A stretch of 61,934 bases of DNA from CAZBWE01 sp964495465 (GTDB lineage: Bacteria > Planctomycetota > Phycisphaerae > Sedimentisphaerales > Anaerobacaceae), in contig CAZBWE010000002.1 of the NCBI GenBank assembly GCA_964495465.1, forward strand, positions 1 through 61,934. The letters are read 5' to 3'. Position numbers and translations under genes: made by a program. How positions within the stretch are numbered: the stretch's first letter is position 1; the number at the start of each line of letters is the position of its first letter. Below, in pieces: positions 32,857 through 41,550 of the stretch. Below the pieces are notes generated by a model. The model made no database searches and had not been told where the DNA came from. It saw only the letters and a program-made list of their open reading frames with translations.

Positions 32857-34095
32857 ATGGAAACACGGACAATCAAATTAACGAAGGCATCCATCAAATA
32901 CGGCAATCTGAATCTGCGCCCCTGCGGCAAGGATTTTTTCCCGCCTGACGTCTTTGGCGGCCCTAACAAAAAATCCGGCCTGGGCAATCCGATTACGCTG
33001 AAAGTTGAAGGACTTGACGAAGAAATACAAACCGACATCCCCACCGATGCAAAAACCCACAAACCCCGCTGGATTTTCCGAGAGCGTAGCTGGGTCAAAG
33101 AATTTATACGTTCGCATAAACTGATAATGAGTAGCATTCTGGCTATCACACGAATTGACAAGAGAACCTATAAATTAGCTCCAGATGGTTATGGCCAGAT
33201 AATCGAAAAAGGGAATGGTATCGCTTTGGCCGAGAGCGAAGAAAACAAAGGGATAAGTTATGAGGGACAAAGTAAATCTCAACAGGTTGACATATCCAAA
33301 AAGTGGTTAAACAATATTATTTGTATGGATTGTGTAGAAGGAATGAAACAGCTACCTCCTAATTGCATTGATTTGGTTGTTACATCTCCTCCGTATGATG
33401 GTATTAGAAAATATAAAGGATTTGAGTATGACCTACATGCTACTGGACAACAGATCTTCCGGATTCTGAAAGATGGCGGAATTGCGGTAATGGTTATACA
33501 AGACCAAACGAAAGATTTTGCTAAAACACTTACGTCTTTCAGAACGATTGTGGACTGGTGCGACAACATTGGCCTTCGATTATTTGAAACAGTTATTTAT
33601 AGAAAGTATGGAAGCGAAGGTGCGTGGTGGAAAAAACGTTTTCGAATAGACCACGAGTATATGCCAATTTTTATGAAGGGCAAGAAACCACAATATTTCA
33701 ATAAAGAACCTTTGAAAATCAAATCCAAGCACGGGGGCAAGGTGATGACAGGAAGTGGCAGCAGAAGAACAGATGGTCGAACAAACAAGACAGTTACACG
33801 TAAGATAAACGAAACGAAATGTAGGGGAACTATCTGGAACTACCTTATGGCTGGGGATAAGAACTCATTAAAAAGAAAACATCCAGCACCATTCCCCGAC
33901 AAAATTCCATATGACTTCATTCAGTGTTTCTGCCCGCCCAATGGTGTTGTTTTAGATCCGTTTGTAGGTAGTGGCTCTACAGCCGTCGCTGCAAAAAAAC
34001 TTAAGAGGAATTTTGTTGGTTTTGATATATGCAAAGAATACTGCCAGATTGCTCGTGAGCGTCTTAAGAGAACAGACGATTATTTATTTGGGTAG
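32857..34095 (+). CDS. DNA methyltransferase with N-terminal B3-like DNA-binding domain (candidate M of an R-M locus)
   Basis: 412 residues. Residues ~1-115 (CGKDFFPPDVFGG, WIFRERSWVKEFIRSHKL) resemble the B3-like DNA-binding domains of some restriction systems. The catalytic domain starts near 150: motif IV VTSPPYDGIRKY (SPPY, typical of N4-cytosine and some N6-adenine enzymes) and near the C-terminus the SAM-binding motif VLDPFVGSGSTAVAAKKL. Its 3' end converges on the 34099-35103 gene with 3 nt between stop codons. With that gene and the Xre regulator it forms a compact three-gene island between coaD and an S9 peptidase. Confidence 0.88.
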   Translation: METRTIKLTKASIKYGNLNLRPCGKDFFPPDVFGGPNKKSGLGNPITLKVEGLDEEIQTDIPTDAKTHKPRWIFRERSWVKEFIRSHKLIMSSILAITRIDKRTYKLAPDGYGQIIEKGNGIALAESEENKGISYEGQSKSQQVDISKKWLNNIICMDCVEGMKQLPPNCIDLVVTSPPYDGIRKYKGFEYDLHATGQQIFRILKDGGIAVMVIQDQTKDFAKTLTSFRTIVDWCDNIGLRLFETVIYRKYGSEGAWWKKRFRIDHEYMPIFMKGKKPQYFNKEPLKIKSKHGGKVMTGSGSRRTDGRTNKTVTRKINETKCRGTIWNYLMAGDKNSLKRKHPAPFPDKIPYDFIQCFCPPNGVVLDPFVGSGSTAVAAKKLKRNFVGFDICKEYCQIARERLKRTDDYLFG

Positions 34096-34098
34096 CCT

Positions 34099-35103
34099 TT
34101 AATCAATCGTGTCAGGTTTTTCAATCGTATACTCAAGCCGTTGCCCTGCGGTTATCGCCCAAGAGAGGGGTCTTCGTTTTATTAAGTTTTTGTACTTTTG
34201 AGTATTAAGCTTCGACAGGGCTTGTTTTTTGAATTTGTAAAGCTTCCAGTTGCTCCAGGCCCACTTATCAGGGGTGTATGACCATTGCGTAAGCTGTGAT
34301 AACATCTGTATAAACCTTGTAATACGTTCCAAAGCATTGCAATTTAGTTGATGTCCGGTGTTGCTTGCTACTATATTATAAGGTTCACCTTTTGTGTCGG
34401 ATATTCTTAATCGGTCTCCTCGTTCTTTAGGTATTGAGATTTTATCTCTTTCCCTGAAAAATTCGTCCATAGCATGCATAAGGCGGAATACAGAAAAGTC
34501 ATCATTTTCAAATACTGCTTTTAAAGGGCTTTGGAATTCATCGGCTCGAAGATAATTCAACCAATTGAGGACGTTTTCAGGGTATTTGAAAAGCACCTGA
34601 TATGTTCCATCTGTGAAAAGTAAAGGAAAAATCGCAGATTCAAGAATTTCTACTTTTGCGTCAGACGAGACGATTCCAAGCAGCAGGTGTATAGTTGCCA
34701 GAGGGTATTTTAGACGAAATGTATGAAGATAGTCATATCCTCTTAAAATGTTCGGTTGAATACAATTGTCAAAGTTGTCCCAAGTATTAGGCCTATCATT
34801 TACGTTATAAAGAATCATGTGATGACCTACACTTCTTATATTTCTTCGAAAAATTTCCATATCTAAAAATATACAATCTTCTGCTGATATTCCTTCTTCT
34901 AAAACCATTACCTTCCCATCATAAAAGCCCTTTATCTGCCAATTAAGTATGTGTGACATAAAAAGCCCACAAAGAAGCCCATCGCTATCTGGACTAATGA
35001 TACATTGTTGGTTTGTCTGCACTATCCATGGATGCTTTTCGATAATATCATCGTAATCGATTCTCTCGTTCCGGCCATGCAGTAGTTCTTGAATCTTTGC
35101 CAT
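34099..35103 (-). CDS. Unrecognised protein, divergent DHH-phosphoesterase-like; candidate restriction or defence effector
   Basis: 334 residues from ATG 35103, which begins one nucleotide after the stop codon of the Xre gene, so translation is probably coupled. I do not recognise a named family. Residues 37-42 (SPDSDG), 77-83 (CIFLDME) and 91-96 (SVGHHM) resemble motifs I, II and III of DHH-family phosphoesterases, with Pro instead of His in motif I and Gly instead of Asp in GHH. No PD-(D/E)xK motif is obvious. The gene order regulator-effector convergent with a methylase is that of type II restriction systems with a controller protein, so a nuclease role is a reasonable guess only. Confidence 0.6.
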   Translation of the reverse strand: MAKIQELLHGRNERIDYDDIIEKHPWIVQTNQQCIISPDSDGLLCGLFMSHILNWQIKGFYDGKVMVLEEGISAEDCIFLDMEIFRRNIRSVGHHMILYNVNDRPNTWDNFDNCIQPNILRGYDYLHTFRLKYPLATIHLLLGIVSSDAKVEILESAIFPLLFTDGTYQVLFKYPENVLNWLNYLRADEFQSPLKAVFENDDFSVFRLMHAMDEFFRERDKISIPKERGDRLRISDTKGEPYNIVASNTGHQLNCNALERITRFIQMLSQLTQWSYTPDKWAWSNWKLYKFKKQALSKLNTQKYKNLIKRRPLSWAITAGQRLEYTIEKPDTID

Positions 35104-35104
35104 A

Positions 35105-35326
35105 TTACTTGATAAAAAACTTGAGGTCCTTTTTATATAACTTTGCAAATTGAGATAATTGAACCACATCTACTCGGTATTGCCCGGATTCGATTTTGGA
35201 GACAAAGGACTGTGTTACGCCTAAAAGTTCAGCAACTTGTTTTTGCGTAAGATGTGCCTTCTCTCTTGCCTCTCTGAGGCGCGCTACAACGTGTCTATAC
35301 TCTTGCGAATAAATGGTTTTATTCAT
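35105..35326 (-). CDS. Xre-family HTH regulator (controller-protein-like)
   Basis: 73 residues. Helix-turn-helix of the Xre/Cro type: ARLREAREKAHLTQKQVAEL, LGVTQSFVSKIESGQYRVDVVQLSQFAKLY. Size and position (immediately upstream of an effector gene, with a palindromic operator in front) match C proteins of type II restriction-modification systems, which delay effector expression until methylation is complete. The ribosome site AAAGG is only 2 nt from the ATG. Confidence 0.85.
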   Translation of the reverse strand: MNKTIYSQEYRHVVARLREAREKAHLTQKQVAELLGVTQSFVSKIESGQYRVDVVQLSQFAKLYKKDLKFFIK

Positions 35327-35356
35327 AACCTTTGTGCAAAACTGTAATGTAGAAGC

Positions 35357-35382
35357 GGAAATATTCCAAATTGGAATATTCC
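35357..35382. promoter_or_regulatory. Palindromic operator upstream of the Xre gene
   Basis: AATATTCCAAATTGGAATATT is a near-perfect palindrome, 31-56 nt before the start codon. On the minus strand TTGGAA (35371-35376) could be a -35 box with TACAGT 17 nt downstream, so the operator would overlap the promoter as in C-boxes. Confidence 0.65.
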
Positions 35383-35485
35383 AGAATCATTTGACATGTG
35401 GGTTGCTTGCTGGTGCCCCTATAATATTACTGTGGAAGTCAGGCCTTTGCGTAATTGTACAAGTAACTGGTTTGAGATGGTGATA

Positions 35486-37519
35486 TTATTTCGTCCACTG
35501 ATTAAGCCAGGCGAGGACGGTTTCGTGCCAGAGAATCGAGTTGGCGGGTTTCAAAACCCAGTGGTTCTCATCAGGAAAATACAATAACCTGCTGGGAACG
35601 CCAAGCCGCTGCAGGGCGTTAAAAGTGGCCATCCCTTGCGTTTCCGGCACGCGATAATCCAGCGCACCGTGGATAACCAGCATCGGCGTCTTCCATTTGC
35701 CGACTAAATCTATCGGGTTGTGCCTTGCATAACCATCCGGATTTTCCCAGGGCGTTCCTTCGTGGTCCCATTCGGGAAACCAAAGCTCTTCCGTATCGAA
35801 GTAGCTCATTCGCTCGTCAAACGAGCCATCGTGATTGACCATACACCGGAATCGGTCCGGCCATACCCCTGCGAGCCAGTTAATCATATACCCGCCGAAC
35901 GATGCGCCCAGCGCCGCCACCCTGTCGCCATCCATCCAGGGGTATCGCTTCAAAGCGGCGGCCAGGCCTTTCTGCAAATCTTCAACCGGCTTTCCGCCCC
36001 AGTCGCCCCGAATGGAATCGCAAAATTTCTGGCCATAGCCGACCGAGCCGTGGAAATCCACCATAACACAGGCGTATCCGGATGCCGCATAGACCTGCGG
36101 ATTCCAGCGGTGGTGAAATGTGTTGCCGAACGAGCCCTGCGGGCCGCCGTGAATGAGAAATGCCACGGGATATTTCTTGTCGGCGTCGAAATCTATCGGC
36201 TTTAGCACATAGCAATAAACGGTTTCATCGTTCCAGCCCTCGAAAGAAAACTGCTCGTATTCGCCCATACGGACGGCTGCGACTTTTTCAGAATTTATGC
36301 TCGTGATTGGACCGATGTCACCGCCATCAGGTTTAATCGAATAAAGCTCCACGGGACTGCGCAGGTTCTTCAGGCCGAAAATAATCCTGTTATCCGTAAC
36401 ACCGCCCAAAACGACATAACCCTGCTCGACGATTGTTTTAACATTGGCGGTCTTGACGTCAACGGCGAAGAGTGATTTCTGGCCGATGTTGTCAGCCGAT
36501 GCGTAGATGGTTTTGCCGTCGGCTGACCAGCAGAACGACGATGGGCTGCGGTCCCATTTTTCCGTCAGGATTTTCTTTTTACCATTCGGCCAAGGCATAA
36601 GAACAATCCGAAATCTGTCGGACTCATAGCCGGGCCTTTCCATTGCCAGATACGCAAGCGTTTTGCCGTCGGGAGAGAAAACGGGATTTGTATCCCAGGC
36701 CTGGTTCTCTTCGGTCAGACATTTCGGCGGCTGCGAGCCGTCAACGGGCACAAGATACAAATCGAAGTCGGTTGACCAGGGCTCCTGTCGGCCGACATCG
36801 CGGGCGGTAAATATAACGGCTTTGCCATCGGGCGTGAATGTGATTTCCCCCGGGCCGCCAAATGGTTTGGAAGGCGTATCGGCGTCCATACTCCGCATCA
36901 CGTCAACTGCATCGTTTGAATCAGCAGGCATTACGAACAAATGCGAGCGCCTGCCGTCTTTGTAGGTATCCCAGTGGCGAACGAAGAGCCGGTCGTAAAT
37001 TCTGCCCTTTGCCTTTTTCTTTTCAATTTCATCGAGGCGGTTCTTTGTCTCTGCCGTATTACAGTCGGGGAAGACCTCCATCGTAAAAGCGATATGTTTT
37101 CCGTCCGGCGAGACGACAAGATTTGCAGCGTCGAGCGGCTGGTCGGTAACCTGCCGGGCCTCGCCGCCGTCGATTCTGATACGCCAGACCTGCGACGTAT
37201 CCGAGCGCTTCGATATGAAGTAGATAGTTCTGTTGTCCGGCGCCCATCGCGGATTGGAATCGTTTTCTATGTGCGTGGTCAACTGCCGAAGCTCTGTCCC
37301 GTCAGCTTTAACCAGCCAGAGGTTTTTTCTACCCTTGTCTTCTTCAAGGTCGGTCTTCTGAATTACAAAGACAATCCAGTCTCCGTCCGGCGAGACCTGC
37401 GGGCCGGAAAGCTGCTCCATCGCCAGCATATCGTGGATAGAGAACGGATGGGTATCCTCACCAGCCAGCTGGGCCGAGAGAGTTACACACAAAGAAAGAG
37501 ACAGAATTATAAGATTCAT
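35486..37519 (-). CDS. Secreted S9-family (prolyl oligopeptidase-type) peptidase
   Basis: 677 residues. Signal peptide (LIILSLSLCVTLSAQLAG), N-terminal WD40/TolB-like beta-propeller (about 40-400; SPDGDWIVFVIQK, APDNRTIYFISKR, SPDGKTLAYLAM), and a C-terminal alpha/beta-hydrolase domain with the nucleophile in GASFGGYMINW, Asp in HGALDYRVPETQ and His in PDENHWVLKP. Hydrolyses peptides, often with an N-terminal dipeptide or acyl group. Ribosome site AAGGGG 5 nt before ATG. Downstream of the sensor kinase on the same strand, 54 nt apart. Confidence 0.93.
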   Translation of the reverse strand: MNLIILSLSLCVTLSAQLAGEDTHPFSIHDMLAMEQLSGPQVSPDGDWIVFVIQKTDLEEDKGRKNLWLVKADGTELRQLTTHIENDSNPRWAPDNRTIYFISKRSDTSQVWRIRIDGGEARQVTDQPLDAANLVVSPDGKHIAFTMEVFPDCNTAETKNRLDEIEKKKAKGRIYDRLFVRHWDTYKDGRRSHLFVMPADSNDAVDVMRSMDADTPSKPFGGPGEITFTPDGKAVIFTARDVGRQEPWSTDFDLYLVPVDGSQPPKCLTEENQAWDTNPVFSPDGKTLAYLAMERPGYESDRFRIVLMPWPNGKKKILTEKWDRSPSSFCWSADGKTIYASADNIGQKSLFAVDVKTANVKTIVEQGYVVLGGVTDNRIIFGLKNLRSPVELYSIKPDGGDIGPITSINSEKVAAVRMGEYEQFSFEGWNDETVYCYVLKPIDFDADKKYPVAFLIHGGPQGSFGNTFHHRWNPQVYAASGYACVMVDFHGSVGYGQKFCDSIRGDWGGKPVEDLQKGLAAALKRYPWMDGDRVAALGASFGGYMINWLAGVWPDRFRCMVNHDGSFDERMSYFDTEELWFPEWDHEGTPWENPDGYARHNPIDLVGKWKTPMLVIHGALDYRVPETQGMATFNALQRLGVPSRLLYFPDENHWVLKPANSILWHETVLAWLNQWTK

Positions 37520-37573
37520 AATTTTCCCCTTGAGTTGGTTAATAAGCTATCGCCCCGGCTGCCGATTAACCTG

Positions 37574-39208
37574 TTACTGCCGGCCGGGCTCGTCTCTGGT
37601 CAGCACTACCGGTATATCAAGCCAGAAGGTTGAGCCCTTGTCGGGTTCGCTCTGAAGGCCGATACTGCCGGCGAGCATATCAGCTAATTCCTTGCTGATA
37701 GCCAGGCCCAGGCCGCTGCCTGTCGATTCGCGGTTAATTGTGCCGTCCGCCTGGCGGAATTTTTCAAAGATTTTTTCCTTATCAACATCGGCAATACCAC
37801 AGCCGGTATCCGTTACCGAAAACCGCACCATTTTTTCATCGAGCATTTGCACGCAAATTTCAATTCTACCCCGCTGCAGAGTGAACTTCACGGCGTTGCT
37901 CATAAAATTATAAAGAACCTGCTGAACCTTGCCAATATCCGTCACAAGAATTGGGATTTCATCCCGGACAGTAAGCTTGACCTTGATTTTCTTTTCCTTT
38001 GTCTGCAGCGAGAACGAAGCCACAAGTGATTTAAGAAGCTCCTGCACAGAGGCCTTTTCTATGTGCATCTGGAGTTTTCCTGCTTCTGTTTTGGCCAGGC
38101 CCAGCAGGTCATTAATCATATTCAACAGCCGGTTGCCGCCGGTGATAATATTCTCAATATACCTGCGGGCTTTTTCCTGATTCAACTGCTTCGGCTTTTC
38201 TTTCAGGACCTGCGCAAAACCCAGTATGGCATTCAGCGGTGTCCTGAATTCGTGCGAGATGTTTGCGAGGAACTCGCTCTTGACCTTGTTCGCTTTGAAC
38301 AGCTCGATGTTTCTGCCGGAAAGCTCCGCAATTTTGTCATCGAGCTGCTTGTTCGCCTGCCGGAGCTTTTCCTGAGCGGCCTGCAGGCCATCGAGCATAT
38401 TATTGAAGGCGGCGGAGAGCTTTTCATATTCGTCGCCCGTTTTTATTGCGCTTCTTGTATCGAGGTTGCCCTCAGCAACGTTGTTGGCAAGCGCCCGTAG
38501 TTGCCGGATTGGTCGAAGGATTACCCGCTGGGTTATCATATAAAAAGCAATGATGGCACCGGTACCGCCTATGAGCCCGGCAACAACAATACAGACCAGG
38601 TTGAACAACTTTGTGCCGGCGACCTCGCCAGCGGGCTGCTGAATAACAACCGCGCCTATCAGCTCATTTCTGCCCAAAGGGCTGGCAGTGCCCTGCGGAT
38701 TATGACAGCTTATACAGCTATCGGTGGCCCTGAAGACCCGCACATAGCTGCTGGACAAAGCGCCGCCACGCCAGGAAAAGGAAATATTCTCGTCCTCGCT
38801 CTCATCGGCGATTAAAAGCTCGACCATTTCCTTCTGCTCATCAGTCAGGGGCTGGAGCTGCTTATCGTATTGTTCTTTTTTCAAGCGCAGCCACTGCACA
38901 TCCGAATCATTCACATCAAATACATCACCTGCATTGTCCAGAGGCACAAGGGCGGAATCGACAGTCTGTACCGCCTGGAAGTGTCGGCGCAACAGAATTT
39001 GTGATGCTGCCCGGCTGGCATCCAAACCGGCTTTTTTTGTGAGCTGGCTCATCCAGATATACGGCAGCAGAAGCGCAATGGAAAGGGTAAAAATTACCGC
39101 AGCTCCAAACGCAAGCTGGACCTTTCTCGCCAGCGAAAGCGGCGTTAACCGCAAAAATACCAGGACCTTACGGTAAATTCTTTTTATATATTTTCGCATA
39201 AGCACCAT
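37574..39208 (-). CDS. Membrane sensor histidine kinase with periplasmic c-type heme motif
   Basis: 544 residues. Two membrane helices (about 30-50 FGAAVIFTLSIALLLPYIW and about 205-230 LVCIVVAGLIGGTGAIIAFYM) flank a periplasmic Tll0287/DUF3365-like domain containing SCISCHNPQG, a CxxCH heme-c binding motif near residue 160. A HAMP domain (RQLRALANNVAEGNLDTR), a short coiled coil, then the kinase core: H-box NISHEFRTPLNAILGF, N-box YNFMSNAVKFT, G1 DTGCGIA and G2 GSGLGLAISKELAD. Likely senses redox state or a diatomic gas. No response regulator is adjacent, so its partner is elsewhere. It is divergent from the TonB-dependent receptor gene. Confidence 0.93.
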   Translation of the reverse strand: MVLMRKYIKRIYRKVLVFLRLTPLSLARKVQLAFGAAVIFTLSIALLLPYIWMSQLTKKAGLDASRAASQILLRRHFQAVQTVDSALVPLDNAGDVFDVNDSDVQWLRLKKEQYDKQLQPLTDEQKEMVELLIADESEDENISFSWRGGALSSSYVRVFRATDSCISCHNPQGTASPLGRNELIGAVVIQQPAGEVAGTKLFNLVCIVVAGLIGGTGAIIAFYMITQRVILRPIRQLRALANNVAEGNLDTRSAIKTGDEYEKLSAAFNNMLDGLQAAQEKLRQANKQLDDKIAELSGRNIELFKANKVKSEFLANISHEFRTPLNAILGFAQVLKEKPKQLNQEKARRYIENIITGGNRLLNMINDLLGLAKTEAGKLQMHIEKASVQELLKSLVASFSLQTKEKKIKVKLTVRDEIPILVTDIGKVQQVLYNFMSNAVKFTLQRGRIEICVQMLDEKMVRFSVTDTGCGIADVDKEKIFEKFRQADGTINRESTGSGLGLAISKELADMLAGSIGLQSEPDKGSTFWLDIPVVLTRDEPGRQ

Positions 39209-39423
39209 TATCTATTATCTGCGAGCAAAAAACAAGCCGTGCCTGCGATAATCTCGGACATTGCTGATTTATAAAGAACGTGCAAATGACACCAACCCAT
39301 CCCCAAAAGGGCGTTTTCCCATAAAGCCGCCTGTTTTTTGTGTCGATAAATTATCCGGCCCAGCAACTTTGCGGACTTAGACCGCAATCTCAGAGTTCTT
39401 AGCCCAAACTGGGGGATTGATAT
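39209..39423. other. Divergent intergenic region with hairpin upstream of the TonB-dependent receptor gene
   Basis: 215 nt. A perfect TTGCGG-ACTTAGA-CCGCAA hairpin lies at 39369-39387, about 37 nt before the receptor start, and GGCCCAGC (39356-39363) could pair with TTAGCCC downstream. It may be a structured leader; it does not fit the cobalamin or c-di-GMP riboswitch consensus that I know. Confidence 0.4.
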
Positions 39424-41490
39424 ATGTACAGGTATAGAAAATATAATATGCAGAAATCCGCACTTCTATCAGCACTGCTGCTTGCCGTTTTTCTCAACGC
39501 CCGACTTTTCGCAGAGCAGGAGGAACCGAACAAGCCGGAAAACTTTTTTGAGATGTCACTCGAAGAGCTGATGAAGGTGGAGGTTGTGTCAGCTTCCCGG
39601 CAGCCCCAAAAGATGGGTGAAACATCGGTCCCCGTAAGCATAATTACCGCCGAGGACATTCACTACAGCGGCCTGACCGATATCCCCGATATGTTGCAGT
39701 TCAGCCCGGGTGTTGATGTCGTCAAGCTCAGCCGATTCAGGTACGCCGTTGGAGTGCGCGGCCTTCACGATTTTATATCAGACCGGACACTGACGCTTAT
39801 CAACGGCCGGATTGCCGACAGCCCGCTTTTCGGCGGCTCGGAGTTCTACCGGCTGCCGGTATTTCCCGAAGACATAGAACGTATAGAGGTGGTCAGAGGT
39901 CCCGGCGGTGCGGCCTGGGGCGCCAATGCCTTTACCGGCGTGATTAACATAATAACGAAGAAGCCGGAAGATGTTCTGGGATACTTCGGCACATCGACTA
40001 TAAACGAATTCGGCGATACCTTTACTCATCTGCGCTATGGCACAAAACAGGGCAAATGGAGCTGGCGTGCATCTGTCGGCTACGAAGACACCGAGAGTTC
40101 CGACGAAGCCGGCGCCGGCCGATATGAATCGAGACAAAGCGCTGTTGTAAAGGGCTTGATAGGTTTTCCCGGCAACTATGACGCACTGGACTTTTCACGC
40201 AAATTGCGATTTGACGGAGAGGCCATATACAATTATTCCGACCGGACCGATATATCGTTCGGAGCCGGCTATACACACGGCGAGCTGGGAGATTATGAGT
40301 TTCTCGGGGTTTATCCGAGGGTAAACGCCTGGAACGAAACGGTTCGGCCCTATGTGAGACTTAATCACAGGTTTGAAAACGGCAGCACGGGCTATCTGCA
40401 GTGGTTCGGTAATTTTGCAAATACCAAGGCGCCCACCATTATGAAATATTACACTATGGAGAACGACATCGAGGCGCAGTTGAACTTCGAGCCGGTCGAA
40501 GGACACCAGATGTCAGTCGGCGGCAACTTTCGGTTCATCCGACTCGATACCGAAATGCATCAATCATATCAGCTCCAGTTCAATGGCGAACCGGTAGATG
40601 AACAGATGGCAGGTGTGTTTCTGATAGACCGCTGGAAAGTGAGCGGTCGGCTGGCCATCGAGGGGCAAATTCGAGGCGACTGGTATTCGGAAACTCAGGA
40701 GGACTGGTCAACCCGGCTAACGGCACTCTATGCGCTGGACGAACAAAGAAACCATACGCTGCGGTTCAGCTTCGCCAAGGCATTTCGGGCGCCGCTGCTG
40801 TCGCTTCGCAAAGCCGAGACACATCGGCTCGCTCTGTCGACGCCTCCATACCCACTTGATTCGCATGTGTTTAATGCACTACCACCCAGTAATCTCGAAA
40901 ACGAAGAAGCCTGGGCACTCGAATGTGGATACACAGGGAAAATCACCGACCACCTGACCCTCCGTGCAGATACATACTATCAGCGCTTCAGAAAACTAAT
41001 CGGCTATCAAATCACCAGCACCGCCTACTCGACCACCTATAAGCCGGACAATATCGATGGCGCCGATTCCTGGGGCGCCGAGGTGGAATTAGCTCTGCAG
41101 GGCAAAGCAGGGCGGCTATCGGCCTGGTATGCCTACAATGACTTCCAGGAAGATGCATCGCACCAGCATATACGCAGTTATGCCCCCGCCCAGCATAAGG
41201 CGGGTGTAAGCGGTCGGCTGTTCCTGACAGGCGGATGGGTATTCAACGCAAACTTCAGATATACCGGCACAACACCTGTCATCGGCGATACTACGATTTA
41301 TAATATCGGCACATCGCACCGTCTCGACCTTACCGTTGCAAGGCAATTCTCCAACGGGTGTGGTGAAATTATGATTGGCGTCAGCGATGTATTCAACAAT
41401 ACCAGAGGTCCTTACTTCGCGATAGGCGGACTAACCGCACACGAGACGCCGGGGAGGACTTTCTTTGCCCGAGTGCAATTAAGATTCTAA
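39424..41490 (+). CDS. TonB-dependent outer-membrane receptor
   Basis: 688 residues. Signal peptide (ALLSALLLAVFLNARLFA), plug domain from about residue 50 (VVSASRQPQKMGETSVPVSIITAEDI, SPGVDVVKLS, VGVRGLHDF, RIEVVRGPGGAAWGANAFTGVINIITK) and a C-terminal beta-barrel ending in an aromatic residue (FFARVQLRF). Imports siderophore-, vitamin- or glycan-type ligands across the outer membrane with TonB-ExbBD, not in the window. GGGGG at 39410-39414 is the ribosome site. Its divergent partner is a heme-type sensor kinase; the ligand is not evident. Confidence 0.92.
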   Translation: MYRYRKYNMQKSALLSALLLAVFLNARLFAEQEEPNKPENFFEMSLEELMKVEVVSASRQPQKMGETSVPVSIITAEDIHYSGLTDIPDMLQFSPGVDVVKLSRFRYAVGVRGLHDFISDRTLTLINGRIADSPLFGGSEFYRLPVFPEDIERIEVVRGPGGAAWGANAFTGVINIITKKPEDVLGYFGTSTINEFGDTFTHLRYGTKQGKWSWRASVGYEDTESSDEAGAGRYESRQSAVVKGLIGFPGNYDALDFSRKLRFDGEAIYNYSDRTDISFGAGYTHGELGDYEFLGVYPRVNAWNETVRPYVRLNHRFENGSTGYLQWFGNFANTKAPTIMKYYTMENDIEAQLNFEPVEGHQMSVGGNFRFIRLDTEMHQSYQLQFNGEPVDEQMAGVFLIDRWKVSGRLAIEGQIRGDWYSETQEDWSTRLTALYALDEQRNHTLRFSFAKAFRAPLLSLRKAETHRLALSTPPYPLDSHVFNALPPSNLENEEAWALECGYTGKITDHLTLRADTYYQRFRKLIGYQITSTAYSTTYKPDNIDGADSWGAEVELALQGKAGRLSAWYAYNDFQEDASHQHIRSYAPAQHKAGVSGRLFLTGGWVFNANFRYTGTTPVIGDTTIYNIGTSHRLDLTVARQFSNGCGEIMIGVSDVFNNTRGPYFAIGGLTAHETPGRTFFARVQLRF

Positions 41491-41550
41491 ATCCCTCAGA
41501 CACTTCATTGATAATAATCAATTTGAACTGTATCAGAAAACAGAGACGCT

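Noticed and set aside
39369..39423. Cobalamin or c-di-GMP riboswitch before the TonB-dependent receptor
   Set aside because: A hairpin is present, but the conserved B12 box or GEMM motifs are missing.
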